Position numbers and translations under genes: made by a program. Shown one piece after another: positions 1-11,400 of a stretch of DNA of 64,000 nt. Every line of letters begins with the position of its first letter. The first letter of the stretch is position 1. The stretch is taken from positions 228,182-292,181 of the forward strand of contig CAUYUJ010015831.1 in assembly GCA_963575745.1 (NCBI GenBank). Direction: 5' to 3'. Source of the stretch: Prorocentrum cordatum. Taxonomy: Eukaryota; Sar; Dinophyceae; Prorocentrales; Prorocentraceae. The notes below the pieces were generated by a model. The model searched no databases. It was not told the DNA's origin and worked only from the letters and a program-made list of their open reading frames with translations.

Positions 1-538
1 CCCCTTGCTCTTCCTTCTTGTCCATCCATCTCTCCTTGCACGTTATCCTCCTCCTGCTTGTCCTTTGTTATGATCCCTTTTCACATTCCTCCTGCTGCTC
101 CTCCCGCCTTCCCTGGTCTTCCTGATTCCTCTTCCCCCTGCTGCTGCTGCTGCTGGTCCTCTTTATGCTCCTTCCTATCTCAGGCCTCGTTGGCTTCGTG
201 CTGCTTGTTGTGATGTTTGTTTTGTGCGCTGCTTCCCGCTTTGGCCTTGCAGGGTGGGGGTGGGTATCTTCAAGCACCCTTCTCCAACGAGCAGGCTTCT
301 CGATTTCCTTCCCGTCGCCACCAGATCGCCCTCCTGAGGCTTGGCCTGCCCATGCCGCACAGGGAGAAGAGGGAGCACGAGGAGATATTGCCAGCGTGGC
401 TGCAGGATAATGTCATGCCCCTCTGGGATGTTTGCGGATGGTGCTTGCTTGCGCTGGAGGAGACGCAATCAGTTCTCGTATAATTGAATTGCAACGTGAC
501 GGTGGTGGGCGAGAGCATTGGGTGATGAGTGAGGTCAT
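1..538. other. Unassigned, pyrimidine-rich at the left edge
   Basis: No gene or repeat family is recognised here. The first 160 bases are rich in CT and CTG/CTC; the short open frames on both strands follow from that composition and have no protein character. Confidence 0.4.
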
Positions 539-965
539 ATGTTTTCTGGTCTCTCTCTCTCTACATCTATGTTATGTTTCTCCATGTTGTATCGTATCGC
601 CCTCTGCTTTGCCCATCTGCACTCCGCCCTCAGCTCTCCACCTTCGACACCTTCGACGCACTCTCCGCTCTGGCCTCTACTTTCTGCTCTAGCCTCTCCC
701 CTCTTCGCCTCCTGCTCTGCACTCTCTGCTCTGGTCTCTTTGCCCCATTCACCCGTGTCCATGCTCTGTTGTGTGTACCCATTACGCTCTACTCTCTGCC
801 TTCGACCTTCTCTTGTTGGTATACCCATCTACGCTCTACCATCTACTCTGTACTTTCTCTCTCTCTCTCTCTCTCTCTTCCTCTCTTTCTCTCTATGTGT
901 ATATACACTCTCCGCTTGATGCCCAACCTCCATTGTCTGATCCCCATTTCTACTATCTCTCTATA
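539..965. repeat. Pyrimidine-rich degenerate minisatellite with a CT run
   Basis: Short degenerate units built from 'ctctactctctgcc' recur throughout, ending in a near-pure CT dinucleotide run at about 855-892. Because the pattern is pyrimidine-only, all three plus frames stay largely open (Leu/Ser/Pro-rich), so no protein is called. Confidence 0.6.
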
Positions 966-1076
966 CTCTACCCCCACGAGACTTCCCACGCCGTCCTCCA
1001 CCGTGCACTCTTCCACGGCTCGGTCTGCCTGTGCTTTGGGAGCCTCCCGAATCCCTGGGTGCAACCAGGGGGCCCA

Positions 1077-1115
1077 CGTCCTCGGGCCCCCGGCGCGCTG
1101 GGGGGCCCGAGGACG
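1077..1115. repeat. Perfect 15 bp inverted repeat (hairpin)
   Basis: Left arm 1077-1091 (cgtcctcgggccccc) is the exact reverse complement of right arm 1101-1115, separated by 9 bases. It would form a very stable GC hairpin. No gene is attached to it. Confidence 0.8.
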
Positions 1116-1142
1116 CGGCCGCCTGCCGCGATAGGCGGCTGG

Positions 1143-1332
1143 CCCCCGCCACGTCCATGCAGCAACCGGGAGCCCGGGAGTCTGGCCGCCAGTCGAGCTT
1201 GGCGGCGGACTTCGAGCAGAGTCTCCAACTTCTGCTAGAACCTGCTCACTTCGAGCAGATTCTCCAACTTCTGCTAGAACCTGACCCCCGCCACGTCCAT
1301 GCAGCAACAGGGAGCCCGGGAGTCTGGCCGCC
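1143..1332 (+). repeat. Nested local duplications
   Basis: A 48 bp block (1143-1190) recurs at 1285-1332 with one or two changes. Between the copies lies a head-to-tail pair of about 38 bp (1209-1247 and 1248-1284, beginning acttcgagcaga). A third diverged copy of the small unit is at 1774-1812. This is segmental duplication of noncoding DNA; no protein is supported. Confidence 0.75.
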
Positions 1333-1372
1333 TGCCGAGATGGGCGGTTGACCCCCTCCTCCCTCTCCTTAT

Positions 1373-1542
1373 GTCGGGCCTGTCCCCCTACAGGGGGATT
1401 TTTGACGACAAATTAAGAGTACCCCAGAAATACCCCCAAAGAGGTCAAGACATACTCAAAAAATAGTCCCCAGACTATTTTTGGACTATTTTTTGATTTT
1501 TATTTTTCGTCGAAAATCGCCCTGTAGGGGGACAGGCCTGAC
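1373..1542. mobile_element. MITE with GTCGGGCC terminal inverted repeats, TTAA-type target
   Basis: A 170 bp non-coding element has inverted ends reading GTCGGGCCTGTCCCCCTA on the left and its near-exact complement on the right (the arms continue for about 35 bases with small indels). It is flanked by TTAT on the left and TTAA on the right. The centre is AT-rich and partly self-complementary. A second copy at 27090-27221 has TTAA on the left and TTGA on the right. A duplicated TTAA with GC-rich inverted ends suggests a piggyBac-like non-autonomous element. No transposase is present in the window. Confidence 0.7.
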
Positions 1543-1546
1543 TTAA

Positions 1547-2940
1547 CCCTCTCCGCCGCCCCTTCCTCGCCCCCCCCCCTAATCCCACCAACCCTTGAGG
1601 GCATGAGTGGTTCAGCGGGTTTCCTCTTCCGACCCCCTTTTCCCACTCGGGGAGAGGCTCTGCCCCTCCCCTGGACCTGGGCTGGGCGTTTCGCGAAAGA
1701 TTGGGGCGTCCAAGACGGCCTCGGCTTGAAAGCGAACATCAAAGGTTTGACTAAGGTGTTGGACAAATTGTGGACTTCAAGCAAAGTCTCCAACTCCTGC
1801 TAGAATTTGCTCAGCGCGAGCACGGTTTAAGGAGGCGTTGCGTGCGGTAGGCTCTGGGCCAGCAGTGATGAGGTTCGGGCACCGTGTGCACAGGAGTGGC
1901 GAGCTCCGTCGAACGCCGACGCATGTCATGCTCCAGGCTTCGCGCGGGGCGGACAGGCCGCGAGCGCAAGTCTTGCGGCCTCCACCCCCGTCTGCCCCCC
2001 CTCTCCCGTTTGGGGCTGGGCCAGAGAGCTTCGAAACCCGCATGCGAGGATGCTTCGCAACGGCGGCGCAACACCTGCCACTCCTCCCCTACTGTGCATG
2101 TGTTCTCCGTGAGATCAGCTGGGAGCACGGTGCCGGGAAACGCTGAAATCAGATGGGAGCTGTCATCCGTGAAACATCTGGCTGATCGTTTTTGTAATGT
2201 TGTTTTGAACGCGTGTGTCAATGCTGTGGGCAAACGTTGGGCTAAGTCATGCTACACGCAAGAGGGAGTTGGGAGGGACATTCTCAGTGCGTTCAACGTC
2301 TGAGATTAGCGCGTCGTGGAGCCACGTACAGTACGCGTGCCATGGCTGCTCTCATCCCTGACCACGCCTGCTCAGCCGATGCTTGGCTGCTGCATGTTCT
2401 TTGCCAGCGTTGAGATTTTCGCCGAGAGGCAACGACCCAGCGTGTTGATATTGGCTCAGCGAAGTCGGGCCCACTGTCCGATCCGCTGCGCACGTGGTGC
2501 CGTGTCGGGTTTGGTCTATCCGCTCGGCTCGTCTCGGGCCCTTTGCCCGCGCAGTGCCGCGCGGTGCCAGATTGTGACGCACGGTGCCGTGTCGAGTCCG
2601 TTGCCAGCGCGGTGTTTTGTAGTCCACTGCGGTGCTGTGTACCCTCCAGCTTGCGCATGGCGGACTTGGCATATGTTACACTTTGCACGATCGTGTGGAA
2701 TGGCTAGGGGGAGGAACGGAGGATGAGGGGCGGGGAGGACGGTAAGACGTTCTCGTTCTGGAGATGTCCGTTATGAAGTCATCTCTCTGGAGCGATTTGT
2801 TGGTTGTCTGAGTATACGTCATTGGTCTGAGAGTGCGCGAGTCCGAACACGGGTGGCCGGGCATGAGTTTACCGCATTACTTGAAGCAGGAAAAAGATGC
2901 GACTGGGGATGACTGGATCGGAGGCTGAGTAAGTCTGGAC
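1547..2940. other. Unassigned intergenic DNA
   Basis: There is no recognisable gene. Short frames (up to about 140 codons) exist on both strands but overlap each other and show no conserved motif. A diverged copy of the repeat seen at 1209-1284 lies at 1774-1812. Confidence 0.4.
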
Positions 2941-2949
2941 GCGCCGTGC

Positions 2950-4100
2950 CTGCTATACGTCCGCGCCATGCCTGCTTCATCGCGGTGGTCACGGGTCTCT
3001 GAAAAAAGATTCGTCTATTGCGCCAGAACAGGCGTTTCGCTTGAGATGTCCAGACAGTCTGCATGCGAATGGGCCCGTGCAACGCCCCTGGTCGACCCTT
3101 TGCCCTGCGTGGATCAAATGCCATGCCTGCAGGGTGGTCATCAGGCTCTGAAGCGAGATTCGTCTGTTGGGCCCGAGCGCCGTTTGGTTTGAGAAATCCT
3201 CACTCCGAAAGCGAAGGGGCCAGTAGAACACACCTGGCCGACCCCCCCCCAAGATGGGTGGCTCTGAAGTACGACTCGCCTGTTGTGCCACAGCAGGCGT
3301 TTCGCCTGAGAAGTCCCATAGTCTGAATGCGAAGGGGCCCGTGCAACCTCCGGGTCGACACCACCTGGCGTGGTTCAAGAGCCATTCCTGCTATATCGCG
3401 GTGGTCATGTGGCTCTGCAGTGGAAGGATTAGAAGAGTTCCGCTGGAAGTGTCACCACTATCGGTGAGCCCGTGCAACACCGCGGGCCGACACCCCTCGA
3501 GTGGCTCAAGCGCCACGCCTTACACATCGCAGTGCTTCCGGGCCATGAAAGGCGAGTCGTCCATTGTGCCAAGCGGGCGCTTCGCTGGAGAGATCTCCAG
3601 AGTCTGAGTGCGAAAGAGCCCGTGCAAAACCCCGGATCGACATTCCTTTGCGTGGCGCAAGTGCAGTGCCTGCTACGTCGCGGTGGTCAAGAGGCTCTGA
3701 CATTGGAGTCGTCGACTGTGCCAAAACAGTGGTGTCGTCTGAGATGCCCCCACAGACCGAATGCGAAGGGGCCCGTGCAAGCTTCTGGTCGACACCATCT
3801 GGCGTGGCTCAAGTGCCATTCTTTCCACATCGTGGTGATGATGGGGCTCTGATGTGAGATCCGTCTACTTGGCCAACACAGGCAGTTCGCCTGAGAGGAC
3901 CCCACAATTTGTATGCGGACGGGCCCGTGCAACACGCTAGGTCGACACTCAGCTGCGTGGCTCAAATGCCATTTCTGCTACATCGCGGTGAATTTGGGAC
4001 TGTTCAGAAAGATTTGCCGACTTGGCCACCACAGACATTTCGCATTTGAGGCCCTCAACAATCAGAATGTGAAGGGGCCCGTGCATCACCAGTCCCATTG
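2950..4100 (+). repeat. Tandem array of about 150 bp units
   Basis: The landmark 'gggcccgtgcaac' followed by 'ggtcgacacc' recurs near 3071, 3219 (diverged), 3335, 3465, 3615, 3768, 3921 and 4075. Spacing is 120-150 in the left half and a regular 153-154 in the right half. Each unit also carries 'gtggctcaagtgccat' and 'acatcgcggtggtcat'. The right units are more alike, suggesting expansion from that side. Open frames inside shift phase between units and are not genes. Confidence 0.85.
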
Positions 4101-4370
4101 AGAGTGGCTCTGAAAGAGCGAATTTGAGTCTACGTAGATGTGAACACGAGATGGGTGGATGTGAGCACAACTGGTATGGGGTATCAGTGGATATGCTCTT
4201 TTGTGTGTGCGAGTATGGGAGTATGGGTGAGTCTGAGTACGAGTAGGTTCCAGTGTGAATGAGTTTGAGTGTGAGTGAGCCCGGCTAGTGGTCAGTCTTA
4301 GCGTTAGTGGATCTGAGTGTGAGGAATGCTGAGTGTGATTGAGAAGGAGAGGCATGCGAGTCAGGAGGCG
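4101..4370 (+). repeat. GAGT/GTGA-rich degenerate simple sequence
   Basis: A decayed GAGT-type microsatellite: runs such as gagtgtgagtgagc and gagtatgggtgagt dominate. No gene is seen here. Confidence 0.6.
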
Positions 4371-4545
4371 GAGCATCACACTGGTAACAGCAACGACGTA
4401 CTTGAGGTGTTTGCCAGCGTGGATCCCAAACGGTGTGTTTCTAGCAACTTATCTTGTGCAGCCGACTTGTTTCCAACAAACGTTTCCTTGGGAAAGTCTC
4501 ACGGTTAAGTATGCACAGATGCGCACAATGGCCGCATGACCTCAT

Positions 4546-4808
4546 AGCCCCAAAGCTTAGTGAGCCCTGGAAACGACAGGGCCGTTTTTTTACCGGTTCC
4601 GTTTTGCCGTTTTTTTACCGGTTCCGACGCTGTTTTTTTACCGGTTTCGTCGCCGTTTTTTGACCGGTTCCGGCTCCGGTTCCAATCCTGGAGCCGTTTT
4701 TTTGCCGTTTCCGGTCGCCGTTTTTTGCCGTTTCCATTTTCAAGGGACATTTTTTTTGGAAACGGTGAAAAAACGGCCCTGCCGTTTCTGGGGCCCACAG
4801 CCCCAAAG
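4546..4808. mobile_element. Candidate foldback element filled with GCCGTTTTTTTACCGG units
   Basis: The ends are inverted (gagccctggaaacgacaggg near 4563 against its diverged complement ending near 4797). The body is a tandem series of 'gccgtttttttaccggttcc' units of about 20-30 bp. The decamer agccccaaag occurs immediately outside both ends (4546-4555 and 4799-4808), which looks like a target-site duplication. The left side has a few extra bases between the decamer and the inverted end, so the boundary is uncertain. Confidence 0.5.
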
Positions 4809-5603
4809 TGGTATCGCTAGGGCCCCGGGCCACCGCCGATAACCTCCAAGCGAAACTGCGATGACCCCATGGCCCAACATGATCCCGACCTGGCACCTTG
4901 AGAGCCTTCTGCTGACTATGCGATGACCCGTCTGATGAGCAGCTGGCGATGCCGAGACGGCCCCAAGGTCAGAAGAAGGACCCGGGCACATCAAGGGCGA
5001 CTCCAAACTGACCGATCGACGCCCGCACAATCCAAATATAACGCGAGTGCGATCTGAACACGACCTGACGACAACTCCAAGATGCACCCAGTATCTTTCG
5101 CAAGTCGACGCAGTGGGCGGTCCCACTACCTGCATATCATGCGAAGTTGATCTCAAGATGATTTAACATTGCTTGAAGAGGCCCTGACAAGGGTCCGCAG
5201 CGACAGGACGGCGCGCGCATCGCCTGAAGATGGCATCAAGACGGCCCCACCTCAGCAGGAGTCCATGAATTTATGAATTCCAGCTTGTGCCCAGCCGACC
5301 CCAAGGCAGTGTGATCCCTCAAGGGACCCGAATTTTGGTTTACCCTATCTTCCAATGGGTGGGAATGTGACCTGGCTGAATCAAACTCAGAATATTAAGA
5401 GGAGCCAAGCTCGGCGGGATCCCGCCGGACCCAGGAAAGAAGACTACCTTGCTAGGCTTCCACACGGGCAAGGGGTTCGGAAGGCGCACTGTTGCTGCCA
5501 CCGGCTTCCGCCGCCCTCGCAATACTTCTGCCGTCTTCCGCGCGGCGAGCGCCATCATCACATGCAAGGAGCCTTCCATCTGGGCCGACGTATGTGGAAC
5601 GGT
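4809..5603. other. Unassigned intergenic DNA
   Basis: No gene or repeat is recognised. The frames present are short and unconvincing. Confidence 0.4.
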
Positions 5604-5955
5604 CCAGGTTGTGCAATAGTTGTTGTGCAATCGATATTGTGCAATCTAGACTGTGCAAAATATGTGGTGCGAAACGCGAGGAACAACAGATGGTGTACAG
5701 CCTATCATGGGGAACCCATGTTCTGCAAATTGTATTGTGCAGTATACGTGGTGCAACATTTTGTGCAATGAATGTTGTGCAATATGTATAGTGCGATCTA
5801 TGTGGTGCAGCCGATGCGAAGCAATCAAGGTTGTGCAATACGTGTTGAGCAACATCTGGTGTGGAGTCTATGTAGTGAGATATACATTGTGCAATATATG
5901 TGGTGCAATACATGTTGTACAATCTACGCAGCACAATCTACGTTCTGCAGCCTAT
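5604..5955 (+). repeat. Minisatellite of 14-17 bp 'tgtgcaat' units
   Basis: Roughly two dozen degenerate units of the form tgtgcaatNNNNNN or tgtgcaatctatgtgg follow one another. The unit length varies between 14 and 17, so it is not in a fixed coding phase. It is not a CRISPR array: the units abut, and there are no unique spacers of constant size. Confidence 0.8.
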
Positions 5956-6039
5956 TTTGTACAATCTGTACGATACAAGACAAACCAATCCAAGACACAG
6001 CAATGCATAGCAATGTCAAGACATGCATCTCACACATCA

Positions 6040-6335
6040 TGACGAGGCTGCCACGGGGCGGCGACGGCGACGACATGGATGCCAGAGCGGCATACTGGCA
6101 CAGGCGACGGACGGTGGCGATGTGGCCACGGGGCGTCGACAGCGACTGCACAGCCGCCAGAGCGGCACACCGGCCCGCACGACGGGCGGCGACCAGGCGG
6201 CCACGGGCCGGCGAGCGACGGCGACTACCCACCCGCCGGAGCGGCACACCGGCCCAGACGACGGGCGGCGACGAGGCGGCTATTGGGTGGCGGCGGCGAC
6301 TACGTAGCTGCCAGAGCGGCACACCAGCCCGATTC
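6040..6335 (+). repeat. Tandem repeat, about 76 bp, four units
   Basis: Units are marked by 'gccagagcggcacaccggcc' near 6081, 6157, 6235 and 6309, each followed by gacgggcggcgac-type sequence. The period is not a strict multiple of three and open frames occur on both strands, so coding is unlikely. Confidence 0.75.
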
Positions 6336-7195
6336 CTTATCCCAGAGGTAGGAGCCCGTAAGCGCAACCGCTGCTAGGTGAATCTTGAGAATGCGCGCGG
6401 GAGAAGCAGCCGAGGAGAACGAGTTGGTAGGAAGTTGACCCTGCATCCTGGGAGGAGTACGCCGATGCCAACGCGGAGCTGTTGGGGGTGAGGAAGGTGG
6501 AGCAGAAGGCGGCGGCCATGGCGGCGAGAGAGGCGGGCGGGTGCGGCTCTGGGTGGCTAGAGAGCGGTCCGATCCCTCATTGGACTCATTCTCCTTCTCG
6601 TCAGGCTCCACTCTGTTCTTGCCGCCCCTGTCGTATAGGGATCTCGGCGCCGCGTGGATGTATCCAGTAGTGGCGACAGCCGATGTTTTGCATACGTTTC
6701 GACCCTGCCTTCAGGACCTCGGAAATGCTGGGTTTTCTCGATCTGGCGCAAAAGGACTGAGGCACTGGGGAGAGCGACGCCTGCAAAGAATCCGAACACA
6801 CACGTGGATCCTTGGCGAGGCATCTGGGATAATTGCGTAGTGCTTTGGATTGGCGCAGACCTTCTGCAAGCTCCTCAGTGCTTTCATGGTAGTTCCTCTT
6901 TGTGGGCGCAGTCGTGGAAATCAAGAGACTGCCGTGGTCGAGACGGTGTGGCTGTCAGCGCAGGAGCATGAGGAGGGTCGGGGGAGCAGATGCGATATGT
7001 TTCGTTTTGCAGTACAGGCAGAACGAAAACATAGCGAAGGACAGCGAAAACAATACGAACACGACCAACACTTTTAGCTCGAGCCCTGTGACATCAATGT
7101 TGCGACGGGAAAGAGCTTGAGAAGCAGGAGGGGGCGCACGATGAGGAGCGCGAGGCGCAGGAGAACGAGGAGACGGCGGAGGGCGAGTGTGATGA
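6336..7195. other. Unassigned intergenic DNA
   Basis: No recognisable gene; overlapping short frames only. Confidence 0.35.
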
Positions 7196-7522
7196 CGATC
7201 GGAGGAGGAGGAGGGGGAGGAGGAGGAGGAGGAGGAAGGAGGAGGAGGAGGAGGAGGAGAGGAGGAGAGGAGGGGAGAGGAGGAGGAAGAGGAGGAGGAG
7301 GAGGAGGCAGGAAGGAGGAGGAGAGGAAGGAGGAGGAGGAGGAGGAGGAGGAGGAGGAATAGGGCGGAGGAGGAGGAGGAGGAGGAGGAGTAGGAGGAGG
7401 AAGAGGGAGGAGGAGGAGGAGGAGGAGGAGGAGGAGGAGGAGGAGGTTGAGGAGGAGGAGGAGGAGGAGGAGGAGGAGATGGAGGAGGAGGAGGAAGAGT
7501 AGGAGGAGGAGGGGGAGGAGGA
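7196..7522 (+). repeat. GGA/GAG trinucleotide microsatellite
   Basis: About 330 bases of nearly pure purine GGA/GAG with rare interruptions. It can in principle form triplex (H-DNA) and explains the poly-Glu/Arg/Gly and poly-Ser/Leu/Pro frames on the two strands. Its right end grades directly into the 'GGACCAGTGTAA' repeat family at 7523. Confidence 0.95.
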
Positions 7523-8430
7523 GGACCAGTGTAACCGCAAGAGTCATCAACGATGTTAACTTAACCCTGACCCGTTCCTCCAGGAGCGTGCCAGAACGCT
7601 TTTTTGGGGGACTTCAACACCGCGACTCAGCATAATTGTTGCACCCGGATAATCCTGAATCCTTCCAGGGCGCCGTTGTTGGTGCGTTGACCATGTGCAC
7701 CCGCGAAAAAAACCCTTCTGAATCTTTGAAACGACTGCGCGCGGCGCTGAGGCGAAATCCACCTTTTGAGACCGCGCCGCCCGCAGGCCGTGACACTGTT
7801 GAGACTCTCCCGACTTGGCCCCGCACTGCGCGGGGCCAAGTCGGGAGACACATTTTGAACACGACCCGTCCTCAATCCGAAAGGCCCTTGATACCATTCA
7901 AAACGAATGTGCGCGGCGCTGAGGCGAGAACCACGTCTTGAGAGCCACCCGCCCTCAATCCGTGAAGCCCTTGCAGGGTTTCAAAACTGATGTGCGCGGC
8001 GCTAAGGCGAGAGCCACATCTTGAAAGCCACCCGCCCTCAATCCGTGAAACTCTTGCAAAGTTTCACAACTGATGTGCGCGGCGCTAAGGCGAGAACCAC
8101 ATCTTGAACACCACCCGCCTTCAATCCGTGACGCTCTTACAACTGTTCAGAACGAATGTGGGCGGGGCTAAGGCGAGAGCCACATTTTGAAAACGACCCG
8201 CCCTCAATCAGTGAAGCTCTTGCAGTTTGTCAAAACGGATGTGCGCAGCGCTAAGGCGAGATCCACATTTTGAAAGCCACCCGCCCTCAATCCGTGGCGC
8301 TGTTGCCACTTTTCAAGCTTCAGAGTCATAGATGGTGAGGAAGTCCCAGGAGAAACGCCTGGCCCGCCCTCAAACGTTGCCTCGGGGTGCGACAGGGAGA
8401 ACTTATTCAGAAGGAAAAAGATTTGATGGC
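7523..8430 (+). repeat. GGA-bounded dispersed repeat, copy 1, with internal 83 bp tandem units
   Basis: It begins exactly where the GGA tract ends (ggaccagtgtaaccg) and closes with 'ttgcctcggggtgcgacagg' just before the next GGA tract. The middle holds tandem 82-83 bp units whose landmark 'tgtgcgcggcgctaaggcga' starts near 7909, 7991, 8074, 8157 and 8240. Copies 2 (22388-23130) and 3 (62150-62590) share the same start, and copy 2 shares the same end. No protein is conserved between copies. Confidence 0.85.
7807..7847. repeat. Perfect 18 bp inverted repeat with a 5-base loop
   Basis: Left arm 7807-7824 (ctcccgacttggccccgc) is exactly complementary to 7830-7847, with loop actgc. It lies inside the 83 bp-repeat family and is absent from sister units, so it is a local insertion or fold-back. 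No transcription role can be shown. Confidence 0.85.
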
Positions 8431-8434
8431 CAGG

Positions 8435-8945
8435 ATGAGGAGGAGGAGGACTTTCAATAAGGAGAATCACGAGAATGCGAATACAAATGATATTATTAAC
8501 CAGAATAAGAAACAGGTAAAGAGGATGAGGTGGCGGAGGAGGATGAAAAGGAGGAGTAGAAGGAACTGGAGGAGGATAGTGAGGAGAAAGCAGAGGAGGA
8601 GGAGGAGGAGGAGGAGGAGGATGACGAGGAGGAGGAGGAAGAGGATGATGATGAGGAGGATGAGGATCAGGAGGAGGATAGGAGGAGGAGGAGGAGGAGG
8701 AGGAGGAGGAGGCCGAGGAGGAGGAGAGGAGGAGGAGGAAGAGGAGGAGGAGGAGGAGGAGAGGAGGGGGCGGAGGAGGAGCAGGAGAGGAGGATGAGGA
8801 GGAGGAGGGGGATGCGGAGGAGGATGCGGAGGCGGAGGAAGAGGAGGAGGAGGAGGAGGAGGAGGAGGAGGCGGAGGGGGAGGAGGAGGAGGGAGAAGAG
8901 GAGGAGGAGGAGGAGGAGGAAGAGGGCGGAGGAGGAGGAGCTGGC
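8435..8945 (+). repeat. GGA/GAT microsatellite with interruptions
   Basis: Mostly GGA/GAG triplets from 8575 to 8940, with an interrupted leader from 8435. Long minus-strand Ser/Pro-rich frames cover it and are composition artefacts. Confidence 0.9.
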
Positions 8946-11400
8946 TGCTCAAAGAGCGCATTGGCATAGGTCATGCCAACCGAGCGTACTCCGCCACACC
9001 AAGCGCGCGCGGGCCCGCGATGGAGATACAAGGTTCTCTTGGGCAGAGGCGACATCGCGTTCGTCCCGGAGATGGCTCGTTGGGGGTGAGATTACTACGC
9101 GTGGTATGCTACAGCCCGTGCGCGTGAAAATCGATATCAAGAATGGTTGGTACAATACATGAATTACACATTCGTGATGTTTTCGCATTCGTAGGTGCAT
9201 ATAAGCGTCGCACGGACCAGCGGCGGGAGGAGAGCAAGCATGTTGAAGCATATTGGTGTCTGGAGCATGGATATGGGAAGGGAGGGCTTACCAATGCAAA
9301 TTGTGGGGCGGGCTTCATGTTTCGCAGCAGCAGGTTCAAGAAGAGTCAGCTTCGGAGGATCGTACCTGTCCCTCCGCAGCTTTGGGGCAACGCAGCAGCA
9401 GTTCTTGTTGCTTGTTGCGTACGTGCCTCCTGGCAGAACGGTGAGGAGGGTAGAGCAGCATACGGCAAGACGCTGAAGGCCATCGGCGGGTGGATAGGTA
9501 GCACGCTGCAAATATCTTCGTCTCGCAGTGCCACACCTATCATATGTGCAGGCATGGGCGGAGGGCTCCCGCACACTGGAAACTATTACGCTGGGGGGCC
9601 ACCGTCGAGAGGAACACCTACCGCATCAACAGTAACTCTGGGGCCTTTTTTTTGTCTCCTCTGCGTGATGGAATATGTCCAGCGCCAACCCGCACTTCAC
9701 CAATCCTGGCGCATATGTTGGGCTGCGCGGTGAGTGACTTATGTGCCACATTTTGATACGTAGAATGGCGATGGGAGCAGTGGAACGTTGCCATGTGCTT
9801 GTGGGACGAGGTCGCAGGTTACAGCTACACAACATGGTGTCGGCCCGATAGCATCGTCCAATAATACACCGCCCAAGCAATATGTTTTACAATCTGTACG
9901 CCCCAACAGAGAATCCATGTGTCGCTGTGTGCAGGAAGGCTTCAGGCGGCAGGGTTTTTTTTTATACGCGGGTAAAACATGCGCATGCGACCGACGTCGA
10001 GGTTGAGAGTTATAGCAAATGAGGACATCGATGGGCTGAGCAGACTAATCATCAGAATTGTGGATGAGAGCTTTCTGGGTTTTCCCAGCAGCCCATTAGA
10101 AACGTCAGAACGGACAGCGGACGCGGCTAAACTTAGGAAGCTGTTATTTGAACGGCGTCAGATACGGCAGCAGGGGCGAGAATATTTGGATGCGCACGCG
10201 TTCGGCGATATCTGCAAGCAGGATACAGTTTCTTGGGCAGAGATTGAAGCAGGCACGCCGTGGGATATTGGAAGGGGTCGAACGACAGGAAATTACCCTA
10301 GCTGAAGGATGCGCCTTCCGCGCGGGATGGGTGCCAGGTTCACAGCTTGGCACGTCTTATCGCTGGAAAAAGGCGCGGCCCCAGGCAAGGGCGACGTGCT
10401 GCGGTGCCAGGGCCATCGACGACTGCGGCGCACTGGGCGTTGCGCACGCAGCTGCAGGCAACGCGCGGAGGGCGCTCAGCGATACCATTCACGTTGGAAG
10501 GGGTCCAGGCAGAGGTTCAAGCGGAGCAGCGGCCACGGCGCGAGAGAACGGGGGCGACCTACATGGCGGCAGAGGGTTGTGGGCAACATGCAGGCCGCGC
10601 CATGGAGGTTCAAGTTTTGGCGCGCGTGGCCGTCGCGGAGTGCGCCGCTGGAAGGTTTGCGTTTTTTTTCCCTTCTCCAAAGCGTATCAATGAATGGGGA
10701 AATTGACTAGCTGCTGGCGTAGGCTTCGCGCGAGAGTTTGTTGAGCCAAGTGAGGCACTGGTTCTTCTAGGAAGGCCGTTGGTCGAGCGCAGGCGTCTCG
10801 GAGGCGAACGCTTGCGCAGTGGCGCGCGGCGCGGGCCGCGGGGCTTTCCAGGGGGAATCGCGCGTTGGATTGTGCGGGGGGGGGGGGGGGGGTCAGAATG
10901 TCACGTGCGCGCGGGGGTGGAGGGGGGGGGGTGGGGGGGCAGTTAAATGGGGCCGCCATGCGGCGCGAATCTCGTAAGTGGAGGTCGCCGGATTGGATGT
11001 GTGGAGGGTTGCGGGGGAGGGCGAGGGGGAATGCGATGGGGTCTAGCTAATTTCGTCTTGGAGGCTGCGTCATGCAGGCATCAGCCACCTGCTTCGCTGC
11101 CGCGACGCCGTCAACGCCTTCTTCTCGCTAGGGCGCCAGAGCGTGCTGCAGGTAGCTTGCAAGGTTTATGATGGCCAGGTCGACCAGGAGTTTTACGTCG
11201 ACCGCATCACTCGCGGGTTGTTTGTGATATGTACAGTTTTGGATGCGTCTGGGAGGAGATTTGTGTCCAGGGGGCAGAGGAGCTACCCGACTGTTTGAAC
11301 GCGTGTTGAGTGAGCCGCCGTTGAAGGAGATGCGCAATCAGGCAGTGGTTGGTGGCCGGTGCATATCAGCAGGAATATCCGCGCCTTGGGGTGAGGGGGG
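8946..11400. other. Unassigned DNA with weak coding-like fragments and G runs
   Basis: Plus-strand frames at 9143-9733 (196 codons) and 9979-10305 (108 codons, Glu/Arg/Leu-rich with a normal amino-acid mix) look more protein-like than their surroundings, but I recognise no family and no ordered set of exons. G homopolymer runs lie near 10875-10892 and 10920-10938. A short frame around 11050-11295 on the plus strand also has normal composition. These could be remnants of retroelement ORFs. The region ends at an assembly gap. Confidence 0.3.

Noticed and set aside
529-1134. 201-codon plus frame
   Set aside because: Pyrimidine-rich simple sequence followed by GC-rich DNA; no protein character.
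3500-3820. 'tggctcaag' phrases resembling the end of the dinoflagellate spliced leader
   Set aside because: They are part of the 150 bp tandem unit, and the preceding bases do not match the leader (no ccgtagccatttt). I found no spliced-leader relic in the window.
5604-5955. Regularly spaced short repeats that could suggest CRISPR
   Set aside because: Units of 14-17 bases abut without spacers, and the setting is eukaryotic.
7074-7550. Long Leu/Ser/Pro-rich minus frames and Arg/Glu/Gly-rich plus frames
   Set aside because: They are translations of a GGA microsatellite. The same applies to 8204-9055, 18273-19810, 27573-28299, 29714-31245 and 61718-62338.
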